This document shows positions 10,539-19,170 of a stretch of 64,000 bases of DNA, one piece after another. Numbering within the stretch: the stretch's first letter is position 1; every line of letters begins with the position of its first letter. The position numbers and the translations under genes were made by a program. This DNA comes from Bacillota bacterium (GTDB taxonomy: Bacteria; Bacillota; Sulfobacillia; JAJZYS01; JAJYTV01). The stretch covers positions 108,993-172,992 of the forward strand of contig JAJYSJ010000003.1 of NCBI GenBank assembly GCA_021793645.1, in the 5' to 3' direction. The notes beneath the pieces are model-generated. The model worked only from the letters and a program-made list of their open reading frames with translations. It was not told the DNA's origin and searched no databases.

Positions 10539-11522
10539 TCAGGACGCGAGTAGTTCGCGCGCTGCGTGCACGATCTTCTCGGGGTTCGGCATGAAGTGCT
10601 CTTCCTGAACGGTGTTGAACGGCATCGCCGGCAGATCCGGGCCGGCGAGGCGCCGCACCGGCGCGTCCAGTTCGAAGAGCGCCTCCTCGGCGATCAGCGC
10701 CGCAACCTCGGCGCCTGCGCCCATCGTGCGGTTCGCCTCATAGACGACCAGCCCGCGGTGGGTCTTGCCGATCGAGGACAGAATCGCCTCGCGGTCGAGC
10801 GGCAGGAGCGTGCGAAGATCGATGACCTCCGCTGATACGCCTTCCTTCTCCAGTTCGAGAGCGGCCTGCTCAGCGAACACCGCCATGAGCCCGTAGGCGA
10901 AGATCGAAAGGTCCTTGCCCTCGCGTACGGTGCGTGCCTTGCCGATCGGCACCGTGAAGTCACCGTCGGGGATTTCGCCGCGTACGAGGCGGTAGGTACG
11001 CTTGTGCTCGAAGTACATCACGGGATCCTCATCCCGGATCGCCGACTTGAGGAGCCCCTTCGCGTCCGCGGGCGTCGAAGGCACGACGATCTTCAATCCC
11101 GGTACATGCATGAAGAACGCCTCGACGCTCTGCGAGTGGTAGAGCGCACCGTGCACTCCGCCTCCGAACGGGGCCCGGATGACCATCGGCACATGGAAGT
11201 CGTTGTTCGAGCGATAGCGGATCTTGGCCGCCTCGCTGACGATCTGATTGAACGCAGGGTGAATGAAGTCGGCAAACTGCATCTCGGCGATCGGGCGCAG
11301 CCCGTTGAGGGCCATGCCGATCGCCACGCCGGCGATCCCGGACTCGCCAAGCGGCGCGTCGATCACGCGTGCCTCGCCAAATTCGCCGACGAGGCCCTCC
11401 GAGGCGCGGAACACGCCACCGCGTATTCCGACGTCCTCGCCCAGCAGCACGACCCGCGGATCGCGGGCCATCTCCTCGTGCATCGCCTCACGGACGCCGT
11501 CGATCAGGTTCTTTACCGCCAA
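10539..11522 (-). CDS. bkdAB: 2-oxoisovalerate dehydrogenase E1 beta
   Basis: VVLLGEDVGIRGGVFRASEGL, ESGIAGVAIGMALNGLRPIAEMQFADF; next to E1 alpha and E2. Confidence 0.93.
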   Translation of the reverse strand: MAVKNLIDGVREAMHEEMARDPRVVLLGEDVGIRGGVFRASEGLVGEFGEARVIDAPLGESGIAGVAIGMALNGLRPIAEMQFADFIHPAFNQIVSEAAKIRYRSNNDFHVPMVIRAPFGGGVHGALYHSQSVEAFFMHVPGLKIVVPSTPADAKGLLKSAIRDEDPVMYFEHKRTYRLVRGEIPDGDFTVPIGKARTVREGKDLSIFAYGLMAVFAEQAALELEKEGVSAEVIDLRTLLPLDREAILSSIGKTHRGLVVYEANRTMGAGAEVAALIAEEALFELDAPVRRLAGPDLPAMPFNTVQEEHFMPNPEKIVHAARELLAS

Positions 11523-11535
11523 CTGGGTCGACCCC

Positions 11536-12558
11536 CTACTCCGCGTAGACGTGCCGGTACATGTCCTCCACCTTGGGGTAGGGCGCCTGCTCGGCGTAGG
11601 TGATCGCTTCGTCGACCTCCGCCTTTACCTCTCGCCACAGCGCCTCGTCCTCCTGCTTCGTGAGGATGCCCTCCGCAAGGACATGCGCTTGCATGCGCGT
11701 GATCGGGTCCTTCTGCTTCCAGTCCTCGACCTCTTCACGGCTGCGGTAGACCCGGTCGTCGTCGTCCGAGGAATGCGGCACCGTACGGTACGTCTTGAAC
11801 TCGAGGAGCGTGGGACCTTCGCTGCGCCGCGCGCGTTCTGCAGCCTGAAACGTTGCCTCATGGCATGCGAAGTAGTCGTTGCCGTCGATGGTCGCGCCAG
11901 CTATGCCGTAGCCGAGCGCCCGCTCAGAAACATCTTGCACCGCCATCTCTCTGCTTTGCGGTGAAGAGATCGCGTATTCGTTGTTTTCCACGATGAACAG
12001 CACCGGCAGCTTGTAGATGGACGCCCAGTTGAGCGCCTCGTGGAAGTCCCCTTGGCTCGTCGTCCCCTCGCCCAGTGCGGTCGCGGCGACTGAATCCTCG
12101 CCGCGCAGACGGCTCGCGTAGGCAATGCCCACCGCGTGCAGCACCTGTGTACCGACAGGCGAGGAGCCGGTGATGATGTTGCGCTCACGCCAACCGTAAT
12201 GGCCCGGCATTTGGCGGCCGCCGGAGGTAAGGTCCTCTGCCTTGCCGAGCAGTGCCAGCATTGCCTGTCGGGCAGTGTAGCCGCGAGCGACGACCACTCC
12301 CAGATCCCGGTAGTAGGGCAGGAAGAAGTCGGTATCGCGCAGCGCAGAACCCCAGCCGACCTGCGCCGCTTCGTGTCCGCGGCAGGGGATTACAAACGGC
12401 GCCTTGCCGGCGCGGTTCAAAACCCATTGACGTTCGTCGATGATCCTCGCAAGGAGCATGTCGCGGTACGCCTTGCGTACCGCGTCTGGAGTCAGGGCAG
12501 TCGCCGCGGTGGCGCGCGTCTTCGTCCTGGCCAAGGGAAAGCCTCCCTCCGTCTTCAA
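11536..12558 (-). CDS. bkdAA: 2-oxoisovalerate dehydrogenase E1 alpha
   Basis: TPP-dependent E1 alpha: GRQMPGHYG, GEGTTSQGDFHEALNWASIYKLPVLFIVENNEYAIS. Confidence 0.93.
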   Translation of the reverse strand: MKTEGGFPLARTKTRATAATALTPDAVRKAYRDMLLARIIDERQWVLNRAGKAPFVIPCRGHEAAQVGWGSALRDTDFFLPYYRDLGVVVARGYTARQAMLALLGKAEDLTSGGRQMPGHYGWRERNIITGSSPVGTQVLHAVGIAYASRLRGEDSVAATALGEGTTSQGDFHEALNWASIYKLPVLFIVENNEYAISSPQSREMAVQDVSERALGYGIAGATIDGNDYFACHEATFQAAERARRSEGPTLLEFKTYRTVPHSSDDDDRVYRSREEVEDWKQKDPITRMQAHVLAEGILTKQEDEALWREVKAEVDEAITYAEQAPYPKVEDMYRHVYAE

Positions 12559-12643
12559 GGGATCGGCGGCTAGTTGCCGGCCGAAACGGTTCCGGCGTCA
12601 GGTTCGGCCGGTCTCGCTGTACGCAAGAATCTCCATAGTCACC

Positions 12644-13726
12644 TTAGGCATGGCACTTGGTGTAGTCAAGGGTCGGCTCCTCACCTTGGAGCGTCCGCAG
12701 CGCTCCAAGGGCGAGAGCCTGCATCTCCGCTTCGCCCGCATAGACAAAGCGGCGCTGCGCCAGGAAGCCTACCTTTCGGAGCACGGCGCGCACAAGGCCG
12801 GCATCATGGGCAGCGCCTCCCGTCAGCACCAGCGCATCGACCGGCCATCCGGCCAGCGCTGCCTGACGACCGCACTCCCTGGCGATCCCGACGGCTAGTG
12901 CTGCGCGCGCCAGGCTCCCTTTCCCCTGATCAGGTATGCGGCGCAGGTCTTGGGTGCCGACGAGATCGACAAGGCCGCCCTTGCCGCTGATTTTTCCAAG
13001 CGCTGCGCTGAGATCGAAGCGGCCAGCCTTATAGAGCGTCCACATGCGGTAGAGCGGCAGACTCCCCGACCGCTCCGGAGCGAGCGGTCCGTCGCCGTCG
13101 AGCGCATTGTTGACCTCGACGATGCGCCCGTGGTCGTGCAGCCCGACCGAAATGCCACCGCCGATATGCGCGACGACAAGACGGAGTTCGCGGTACGGCC
13201 TGCCGAGTTCGCGTGCTGCCCGCTGCGCCATGGCGCGCTGATTCAACGCGTGCAGAAGAGACCGCCTGGGCAGGCCAGGGAAGCCGCTCTCGCGCGCCTC
13301 TTCCGTCAGTTCATCCGTCACCACTGGGTCCACGATGAACGCGGGACACGAGGCTGCCCGCGCGATTCGCAGTGCGATCGGCGCACCGAGGTTCGACGCA
13401 TGCGCGCCGTTTGCTGCGGAGAGAAGCTCCTCCACAAGGGCGTCGTCCACGCGGTAGGTGCCGCCAGGCACGGGCAAAAGCAGCCCACCGCGCCCGACAA
13501 CAGCCGAAAGCGTCCGGACATCGAGGCCATGCGCCTGCACGGCCTCATCGATATCCTGCATGCGCAGCGGCAGCTGTGCTGCGATCGTCGGGAAGTCCGC
13601 TAGTTCCTGTGGCGCATGCGACACCTCGGTACGCCACACTTCTTCCTCGCCCGCGTACAGCGCGACCTTGGTCGAGGTGGAACCGGGGTTGATCACCAGG
13701 ATGCGCGGCACACCCGAGAGAGACAT
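12644..13726 (-). CDS. buk: Butyrate kinase
   Basis: ILVINPGSTSTKVALYAGEEEVWRTEVSH; VVAHIGGGISVGLHDHGRIVEVNNALDGDGP; ASKHA acyl kinase. Confidence 0.95.
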   Translation of the reverse strand: MSLSGVPRILVINPGSTSTKVALYAGEEEVWRTEVSHAPQELADFPTIAAQLPLRMQDIDEAVQAHGLDVRTLSAVVGRGGLLLPVPGGTYRVDDALVEELLSAANGAHASNLGAPIALRIARAASCPAFIVDPVVTDELTEEARESGFPGLPRRSLLHALNQRAMAQRAARELGRPYRELRLVVAHIGGGISVGLHDHGRIVEVNNALDGDGPLAPERSGSLPLYRMWTLYKAGRFDLSAALGKISGKGGLVDLVGTQDLRRIPDQGKGSLARAALAVGIARECGRQAALAGWPVDALVLTGGAAHDAGLVRAVLRKVGFLAQRRFVYAGEAEMQALALGALRTLQGEEPTLDYTKCHA

Positions 13727-13727
13727 G

Positions 13728-14798
13728 TCAGCGGCGTGGAATGAACATGCGGTTTACCGCGGCGATGCGTGCGATGCGCTCTTCCGCCATGTGGTCGGCG
13801 GCCTCGTGGGGAGCGATACCCTGCTCGCGCGCAATGCGGAAAATCTCGCGCATGCGGTCATAGATCTGCGCCACGCGGCTGAACGCGCGCTCCTTGTGGT
13901 ACCCGTCCGGGTGCATCTCGTCGGCGACATTGATCACCCCGCCGCCATTCGCGACAAAGTCCGGCGCGTAGACGATGCCGCGCTCCTGTAGCAGCTTGCC
14001 GTGGCGCGGCTCCTTGAGCTGGTTGTTCGCCGATCCCACGACCACCTTGACCTTGAGGCGCGGGATTGTGTCGTCGTTCAGGGTGGCCCCAAGCGCACAG
14101 GGGGAGTAGACGTCGCAGGGCTGGTCGTAGATCGCATCGGGGGCAACAGGATGCGCGTCGAAGCGGCGCACCGCCTCGTCGATCCTTGCCTGATCGATGT
14201 CGGTGACGTAGAGCTCTGCGCCATCTTTGTGCAGCTGCTCGCAAAGCAGGACCCCGACGTGCCCGAGTCCCTGGACCGCGATCTTGCGGCCGCGCACCTC
14301 CTCGCTGCCGAAGGCCTCCTGCAAGGATGCCTTCAGTGCCATGTACACGCCGTATGCTGTCGCGATCGATGGGTCTCCGGAGGCCTCCGGAAGGCCGCGA
14401 ACGCTGCGCGACTCCTCCGCGGCGATCGCCATGTCCTGCACCGATGTGCCGACGTCCTCCGCCGTGACGTACCGTCCACCCAGCGTCTCGACGAAGCGGC
14501 CGATCGCCCGCATCGTCATCTCGTCCTTCTCGCCGCGCTCGTGCTGGAGCACGACCGTCTTGCCGCCGCCAAGGCGAAGCCCCATCGCGGAGTTCTTATA
14601 CGTCATGCCGCGCGAGAGGCGCATCACGTCCTCAATCGCCGCTTCCTCGGACTCGTATGGCCACATGCGGCAGCCGCCCAGCGCCGGGCCTAGCGTCGTG
14701 TCGTGCACGCCGATGATCATCCGAAGGCCGGTAGCTTTGTCGTAGCAGAACACCAGTTGCTCGTGGCCCATTTCAGCCATCTTGTCGAAAATACCCAT
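13728..14798 (-). CDS. bcd: Leucine/valine/phenylalanine dehydrogenase
   Basis: GPALGGCRMWPYESEEAAIEDVMRLSRGMTYKNSAMGLRLGGGKTVV; Glu/Leu/Phe/Val dehydrogenase family; between ptb and buk. Confidence 0.92.
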   Translation of the reverse strand: MGIFDKMAEMGHEQLVFCYDKATGLRMIIGVHDTTLGPALGGCRMWPYESEEAAIEDVMRLSRGMTYKNSAMGLRLGGGKTVVLQHERGEKDEMTMRAIGRFVETLGGRYVTAEDVGTSVQDMAIAAEESRSVRGLPEASGDPSIATAYGVYMALKASLQEAFGSEEVRGRKIAVQGLGHVGVLLCEQLHKDGAELYVTDIDQARIDEAVRRFDAHPVAPDAIYDQPCDVYSPCALGATLNDDTIPRLKVKVVVGSANNQLKEPRHGKLLQERGIVYAPDFVANGGGVINVADEMHPDGYHKERAFSRVAQIYDRMREIFRIAREQGIAPHEAADHMAEERIARIAAVNRMFIPRR

Positions 14799-14817
14799 CA
14801 CAAGCGCCTCCTCAGCA

Positions 14818-15744
14818 CTACTGGCGGACTCGCGAATTCGAACCTGCGGCCACACGCATTCCCATGCCAATCGAGAGTAGCTTCGCCTCCGGCGGATCCG
14901 CACGCGAGGTCAAGACGATCGGGCAGCGCGCACCCAGTAGGATTCCGGCGGTGCGCGCGCCCTGGAAGTAGGTGAACGCTTTGTAGAGGATGTTGCCCGC
15001 TTCGATGTCCGGAACGATCAGCAAGTCGGGTCGGCCGGCGACTGCGCTCGTAATCCCCTTGTGCTCGGCAGCTTCGGACGAAATGGCGTTATCGAGTGCA
15101 AGCGGACCGTCGATGATGCAGTGGGGCAACTGTCCGCGCTCACTCATCTTGCTGAGGTTCGCCGCGTCGACGGTTGCCGGCATCGCCGGATCCACCAGTT
15201 CGATGGCGGCGAGCGCCGCTCCCAGCGGCTGCTCAATCCCGAGTGCGTGGAGGGCGTCCACTGCATTGCGGACGATCTCGAGTTTGGTCAAGAGGTCCGG
15301 CTGAACGTTCACCGCCGCGTCGGTGAGGAAGTATAGGCGGTGGTGCAAGGGGTCCTCAAGTGCTGCGAGATGCGAGATCTTCCGCCCTGTCCGAAGCCCG
15401 TGGTCCCGGTCGAGGATCGCGCGCAGGAAATCCGACGTCTCGATGAGGCCCTTCATCAGCATGTCGGCCTGTCCGTCCCGCACGAGTTCGACTGCGGCCT
15501 GAGCAGCGTCGCGCTCTTCTGGTCGCGCCACGATCCTGTGGTCCTTGGGGATCATGTACCCGACTTGATGCGCCGCCTCCGCGATCCGGTCCGCGTCGCC
15601 CACCAGGATCGCCTCGACCCAGCCGCGGTCCTCCGCTTCCTTAATAGCGGACATCACTTCGACGTCGCCGGCAGCGGCCACCGCGATCCGCACCCGCTTT
15701 TGAGGTACATCCCTCAGCAGTTCCCCGAAGTTCTGGTAGCCCAT
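14818..15744 (-). CDS. ptb: Phosphate butyryltransferase
   Basis: GDADRIAEAAHQVGYMIPKDHRIV...LMKGLIETSDFLRAILDRDHGLRTGRKISHLA...IVPDIEAGNILYKAFTYF. Confidence 0.92.
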   Translation of the reverse strand: MGYQNFGELLRDVPQKRVRIAVAAAGDVEVMSAIKEAEDRGWVEAILVGDADRIAEAAHQVGYMIPKDHRIVARPEERDAAQAAVELVRDGQADMLMKGLIETSDFLRAILDRDHGLRTGRKISHLAALEDPLHHRLYFLTDAAVNVQPDLLTKLEIVRNAVDALHALGIEQPLGAALAAIELVDPAMPATVDAANLSKMSERGQLPHCIIDGPLALDNAISSEAAEHKGITSAVAGRPDLLIVPDIEAGNILYKAFTYFQGARTAGILLGARCPIVLTSRADPPEAKLLSIGMGMRVAAGSNSRVRQ

Positions 15745-15746
15745 TT

Positions 15747-16508
15747 TTATCCCTTCTCTTCGACCCGCGCCCACGCTTCAATGCCCCATGCGACTCCGGT
15801 CTGCACCACTGGCGCCAGGTCCGAGAGCACCGCTTGCGCGCCGCGGCAGCGTTCCTCGTCTCCACCGAGCCAAATCCCGTCGGGCGGCCCGCCGAGCGCC
15901 GCCGCAAGCCGCCCGACGGCCTGCCGCAGCCGGTGGTTGTACGCACTGAGTCCTGCGCCGGAAGCCACCCCTGACGCGGTGAAGAGCTGCCGCGCGAATG
16001 CGTCGCCCTGCTCCAGCATGCGCTCGATCGCCTCACGAGTCGGCACGGCGCCGGTCGTCCGTTCACCGATCGCCTCCTCATCCAGGCTGCGGAAGGCATC
16101 TTGCAGCCTGCCAGACCGCAGCCCCCAGCCGACCGTCTCGGCCCCCAGCAGGAGAAGTACAGCCCTCCTTCGGCCCTGCGCCGCGCGCGCGAGGAGCTCG
16201 CCCTCGCAGTGCGGAGGCGCCATGCGTCGCAAGCCGGCCACGCCGACGATCGCCGCGGCAGGTGGCAGGCGCCGAAGCGAGAGCAACCGGGGAGTGGCTT
16301 CCGCGATGCCGTGAAAGACGCTACGCGCTTCCCGCTCCGCGACAACGGGGACAGTGACGCGCATTGCGCCGACGGCGGCAAGCGCATCCGAGAGTTCTTC
16401 CGGCGCACCCCGCCAAGAGAATCCTTCCTGCCAGATTTCTGCCTCGTAAGGCAGAAGACGCGCATACGTGTTGCTCACGCAGGTCTCCCCAACCAACCGA
16501 ATCTGCAT
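15747..16508 (-). CDS. Uncharacterised protein at the head of the ptb-bkd operon
   Basis: 253-aa ORF MQIRLVGETCVSNTYARLLPYEAEIW..., 2 bp upstream of ptb; no confident family. C-terminal PPDGIWLGGDEERCRGAQAVL loosely resembles the ASKHA segment of butyrate kinase. Confidence 0.7.
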   Translation of the reverse strand: MQIRLVGETCVSNTYARLLPYEAEIWQEGFSWRGAPEELSDALAAVGAMRVTVPVVAEREARSVFHGIAEATPRLLSLRRLPPAAAIVGVAGLRRMAPPHCEGELLARAAQGRRRAVLLLLGAETVGWGLRSGRLQDAFRSLDEEAIGERTTGAVPTREAIERMLEQGDAFARQLFTASGVASGAGLSAYNHRLRQAVGRLAAALGGPPDGIWLGGDEERCRGAQAVLSDLAPVVQTGVAWGIEAWARVEEKG

Positions 16509-16618
16509 GTTCAAGCACCGGCAAGGGCGGTCTGCAGCGGCCTGCAGCGAGCGCCGTCTCGCCGAGGACCCGAGCGGAAACGGAACCCATCCAGCCCGCT
16601 CTTCGGAAGGCCCGCACA

Positions 16619-16647
16619 ATCGTACCACCAGCGCACACGCCGCTCAA
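16619..16647 (-). promoter_or_regulatory. Candidate sigma-A promoter for the ptb-bcd-buk-bkd operon
   Basis: Minus strand TTGAGC - 17 bp - TACGAT, ~100 nt upstream of the first ORF. Confidence 0.45.
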
Positions 16648-16730
16648 CCGAGCCGACGGTACCCGACGCAACACTGTCCGTTTGGCAGGCCTCGTGGAAT
16701 GCCCGTCCCGCTCGCACCGCCATGACGCGA

Positions 16731-16763
16731 CGAACGGCCGCCCCGTAAGAGGGCGGCCGTTCG
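16731..16763 (-). terminator. Hairpin downstream of spo0A
   Basis: Perfect 13-bp inverted repeat CGAACGGCCGCCC-cgtaaga-GGGCGGCCGTTCG directly after the spo0A stop; no U-tract. Confidence 0.65.
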
Positions 16764-16764
16764 A

Positions 16765-17532
16765 TCAACTGGCCCTTGATTCCATTCGCAGTTTGTCGGC
16801 AACCATCGCGATAAATTCGGAATTCGTGGGTTTACCCCGCTCTTTGCTCACCGTATGGCTGAAGATCTTATGGATGGCGGCTAGGTTCCCGCGATTCCAT
16901 GCCACTTCGATCGCATGCCGGATCGCGCGTTCGACGCGGCTGGGCGTCGTCTTGAACTTTCGCGCAACCGACGGATACAGTTCCTTCGTCACGAGCGAAA
17001 GCAGCTCTACATCGTCGATCACCATCAGAATGGCCTCTCGGAGGTAGAGGTAGCCCTTGATGTGCGCAGGAATGCCGACCTCGTGAATGATCCGGGTGAC
17101 CTCGATGTCCAAGCTGCGCGCCATGGGTGCGGGGCCGGCGATGGTGGACGCCTCCGGCGCATTGACGAGTTGGCGTACACGCTGCGCCAGGACGTCCAAA
17201 CTGAACGGCTTAAGAATATAGTAGTCGGAGCCCAATGCGTGCATGCGCTGCGTCAGAGCCTCCTGACCGAACGCCGTCAGGGTAATGATCTTGGGCCGTG
17301 TCTCCCGCTGCTCGCGCGCCAAGCGCTCGAGTACCCCGATGCCATCAAGATGAGGCATGATTACGTCAAGGATCAGGACATCTGGACGCTGCTGGTTCAA
17401 AAGCTCCAGTACCTCGACACCGTTCTCCGCCACCCCGACCAGTTCAAGATCGGACTGCCGGGACATGAACTCGCCAACCAACTGGCAAAACTCCTTGTTG
17501 TCGTCCGCGAGCAGAACACGGACTTTTGACAA
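16765..17532 (-). CDS. spo0A: Sporulation master regulator Spo0A
   Basis: Receiver domain ([14 protein letters not shown]...[19 protein letters not shown]) plus Spo0A_C ([24 protein letters not shown]...[24 protein letters not shown]). TTG start with AAGGAGGG upstream. Confidence 0.98.
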   Translation of the reverse strand: MSKVRVLLADDNKEFCQLVGEFMSRQSDLELVGVAENGVEVLELLNQQRPDVLILDVIMPHLDGIGVLERLAREQRETRPKIITLTAFGQEALTQRMHALGSDYYILKPFSLDVLAQRVRQLVNAPEASTIAGPAPMARSLDIEVTRIIHEVGIPAHIKGYLYLREAILMVIDDVELLSLVTKELYPSVARKFKTTPSRVERAIRHAIEVAWNRGNLAAIHKIFSHTVSKERGKPTNSEFIAMVADKLRMESRAS

Positions 17533-17715
17533 GTGGCACCCTCCTTCTTTCCTCGCGTACCAAGGGTTCGACGCCCTATTAGTCCTCCCTTCTCCAGAAT
17601 TGCCAAACCGTACGCCAGCATTCGCGCGACGCCTGGACAGGAACCTGCGCAATCCGTGTCCCGCCGCGGCGTCCGAAGGCGGCGCGGAAGGCGTCGCAGC
17701 GCGGGAATGCGCAGA

Positions 17716-19020
17716 TTACGACGCGTTTTCATCCATTTCCGGCCAAGGTAACAGGTGTCGAACGATCGATCGATGCGACGGCGGCGACACCAGCTCCTGG
17801 TACATCCAAGCGGCGAATGTACCGTATCCACGCGTCGGATCATGGATGAAGACATGGGTGATCGCACCTGCCACACGTCCGTCCTGAACGATCGGTGAAC
17901 CGGACATTCCCTGGACAATGCCTCCTGTGAGCCGTAGAAGACGCCTGTCTGTGATCCGCAGCACGAGGCTCTTTGCTCCGGCGCGGCGGTCGGGCACCAC
18001 GCGCTCGATGCGCAGCCGGAATCCCTGCACGCCACCCTCTCGCAGGACGGTGTACAGCGTCGCGTCACCCGGATGTACCTGACTGACCGTCGCAAGCGGC
18101 AGATTTCTGCCCTTAAGGTGCCTCGGCAGCAGGGCACCTCCCACCCCCACCTCGCTGTTGCGCTCGATCCGACCCATGACCTGCGCCTCATAGCCGATGA
18201 CCCCGATCTTCTGGCCGGGCTTGCCGCGAACCGCCCGCTGCACGCCCACGATGGCCGCCGGCAGGATCACGCCGGCCGCTGGTGCCGCTCCGTTTCTCGT
18301 CAGTGCGACCCGGTGCCCGAGTGCTGCGAAGCGGCCTCGAGCGGGGTCGGAAAAGGTCAGTGTTCCGACCCCCGTCATGCGGTCGCGCACAAAGACTCCC
18401 AACCGATAGCGCCCGAGGGTTCGGTCGAACGCCGGGTGCGCCTCGATCTGCAGCTTGTGCCCATCGCGCTCGATCTGCAGACGCACGCTGCGGTGCAGCC
18501 GTCCCGCGGTGTCCACAAACGCAGCAAGATCACGGTCGCCCGAGACCAGCCGACCATCTACCGAAACGAGGCGATCACCAATGCGCAGACCCGATTCCTT
18601 CCCAGGTTCTGCAGCCGCTCCTTCAGTTGTCGGAATGCGATCGAGGCCCACCACGGTCGTGCCCCGACCGCGCACGACCACTCCGATCGCCTGGCCACCC
18701 AGGGTTACCATGCGGCGCGGTGCAACGTGCACCGCAACCTGCTTCATCGGCACTCCTCCGAGCGTCAGCGCCAGCTTACCGCTGCCGCGCGCCGACACCT
18801 CGAGCGACTGCGGACCTGACACCTCGTGCACGCCCCCCTGCGTCCTCCAACCGAATCCCGGCACCGCCTGCAGGGCGATGTGGTCTCCGGCAGGCAACGC
18901 AAGATAGGACGGCAGGCTGGCGAACGCACGGTACTCTGGCGAAAGAAATCCGACGCCAAGTAGTGCAATCGCAAGAAAACTGGCGATTTTTCGCGTATCC
19001 ACCTGATGTCCGCCTCCCAT
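17716..19020 (-). CDS. spoIVB: SpoIVB peptidase
   Basis: PDZ (GLRIGDRLVSVDG) and S55 peptidase region (AALGHRV, GIVQGMSGSPIVQDGRVAGAITHVFIHDP); upstream of spo0A. Confidence 0.95.
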   Translation of the reverse strand: MGGGHQVDTRKIASFLAIALLGVGFLSPEYRAFASLPSYLALPAGDHIALQAVPGFGWRTQGGVHEVSGPQSLEVSARGSGKLALTLGGVPMKQVAVHVAPRRMVTLGGQAIGVVVRGRGTTVVGLDRIPTTEGAAAEPGKESGLRIGDRLVSVDGRLVSGDRDLAAFVDTAGRLHRSVRLQIERDGHKLQIEAHPAFDRTLGRYRLGVFVRDRMTGVGTLTFSDPARGRFAALGHRVALTRNGAAPAAGVILPAAIVGVQRAVRGKPGQKIGVIGYEAQVMGRIERNSEVGVGGALLPRHLKGRNLPLATVSQVHPGDATLYTVLREGGVQGFRLRIERVVPDRRAGAKSLVLRITDRRLLRLTGGIVQGMSGSPIVQDGRVAGAITHVFIHDPTRGYGTFAAWMYQELVSPPSHRSIVRHLLPWPEMDENAS

Positions 19021-19078
19021 CGTCCGCCTCCAGGCTATAGCGTGCGACACGGCCAGCGATGCAATCCTGGCAAGATGA

Positions 19079-19109
19079 CAGAACGCGCACCGATACGGTG
19101 CGCGTTCTG
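19079..19109 (-). terminator. Hairpin downstream of recN
   Basis: Perfect 13-bp inverted repeat CAGAACGCGCACC-gatac-GGTGCGCGTTCTG; no U-tract. Confidence 0.6.
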
Positions 19110-19170
19110 CCTGCGTCATACTGGCAACCATCGTGTGCCGGCCCAGTGCTCTGTCCGGCATTCCGTCAAT

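Noticed and set aside
17755-17762. TGTCGAA match to the Spo0A box upstream of spo0A
   Set aside because: Single 7-bp match inside the spoIVB 3' coding end; expected by chance and not near a recognisable promoter.
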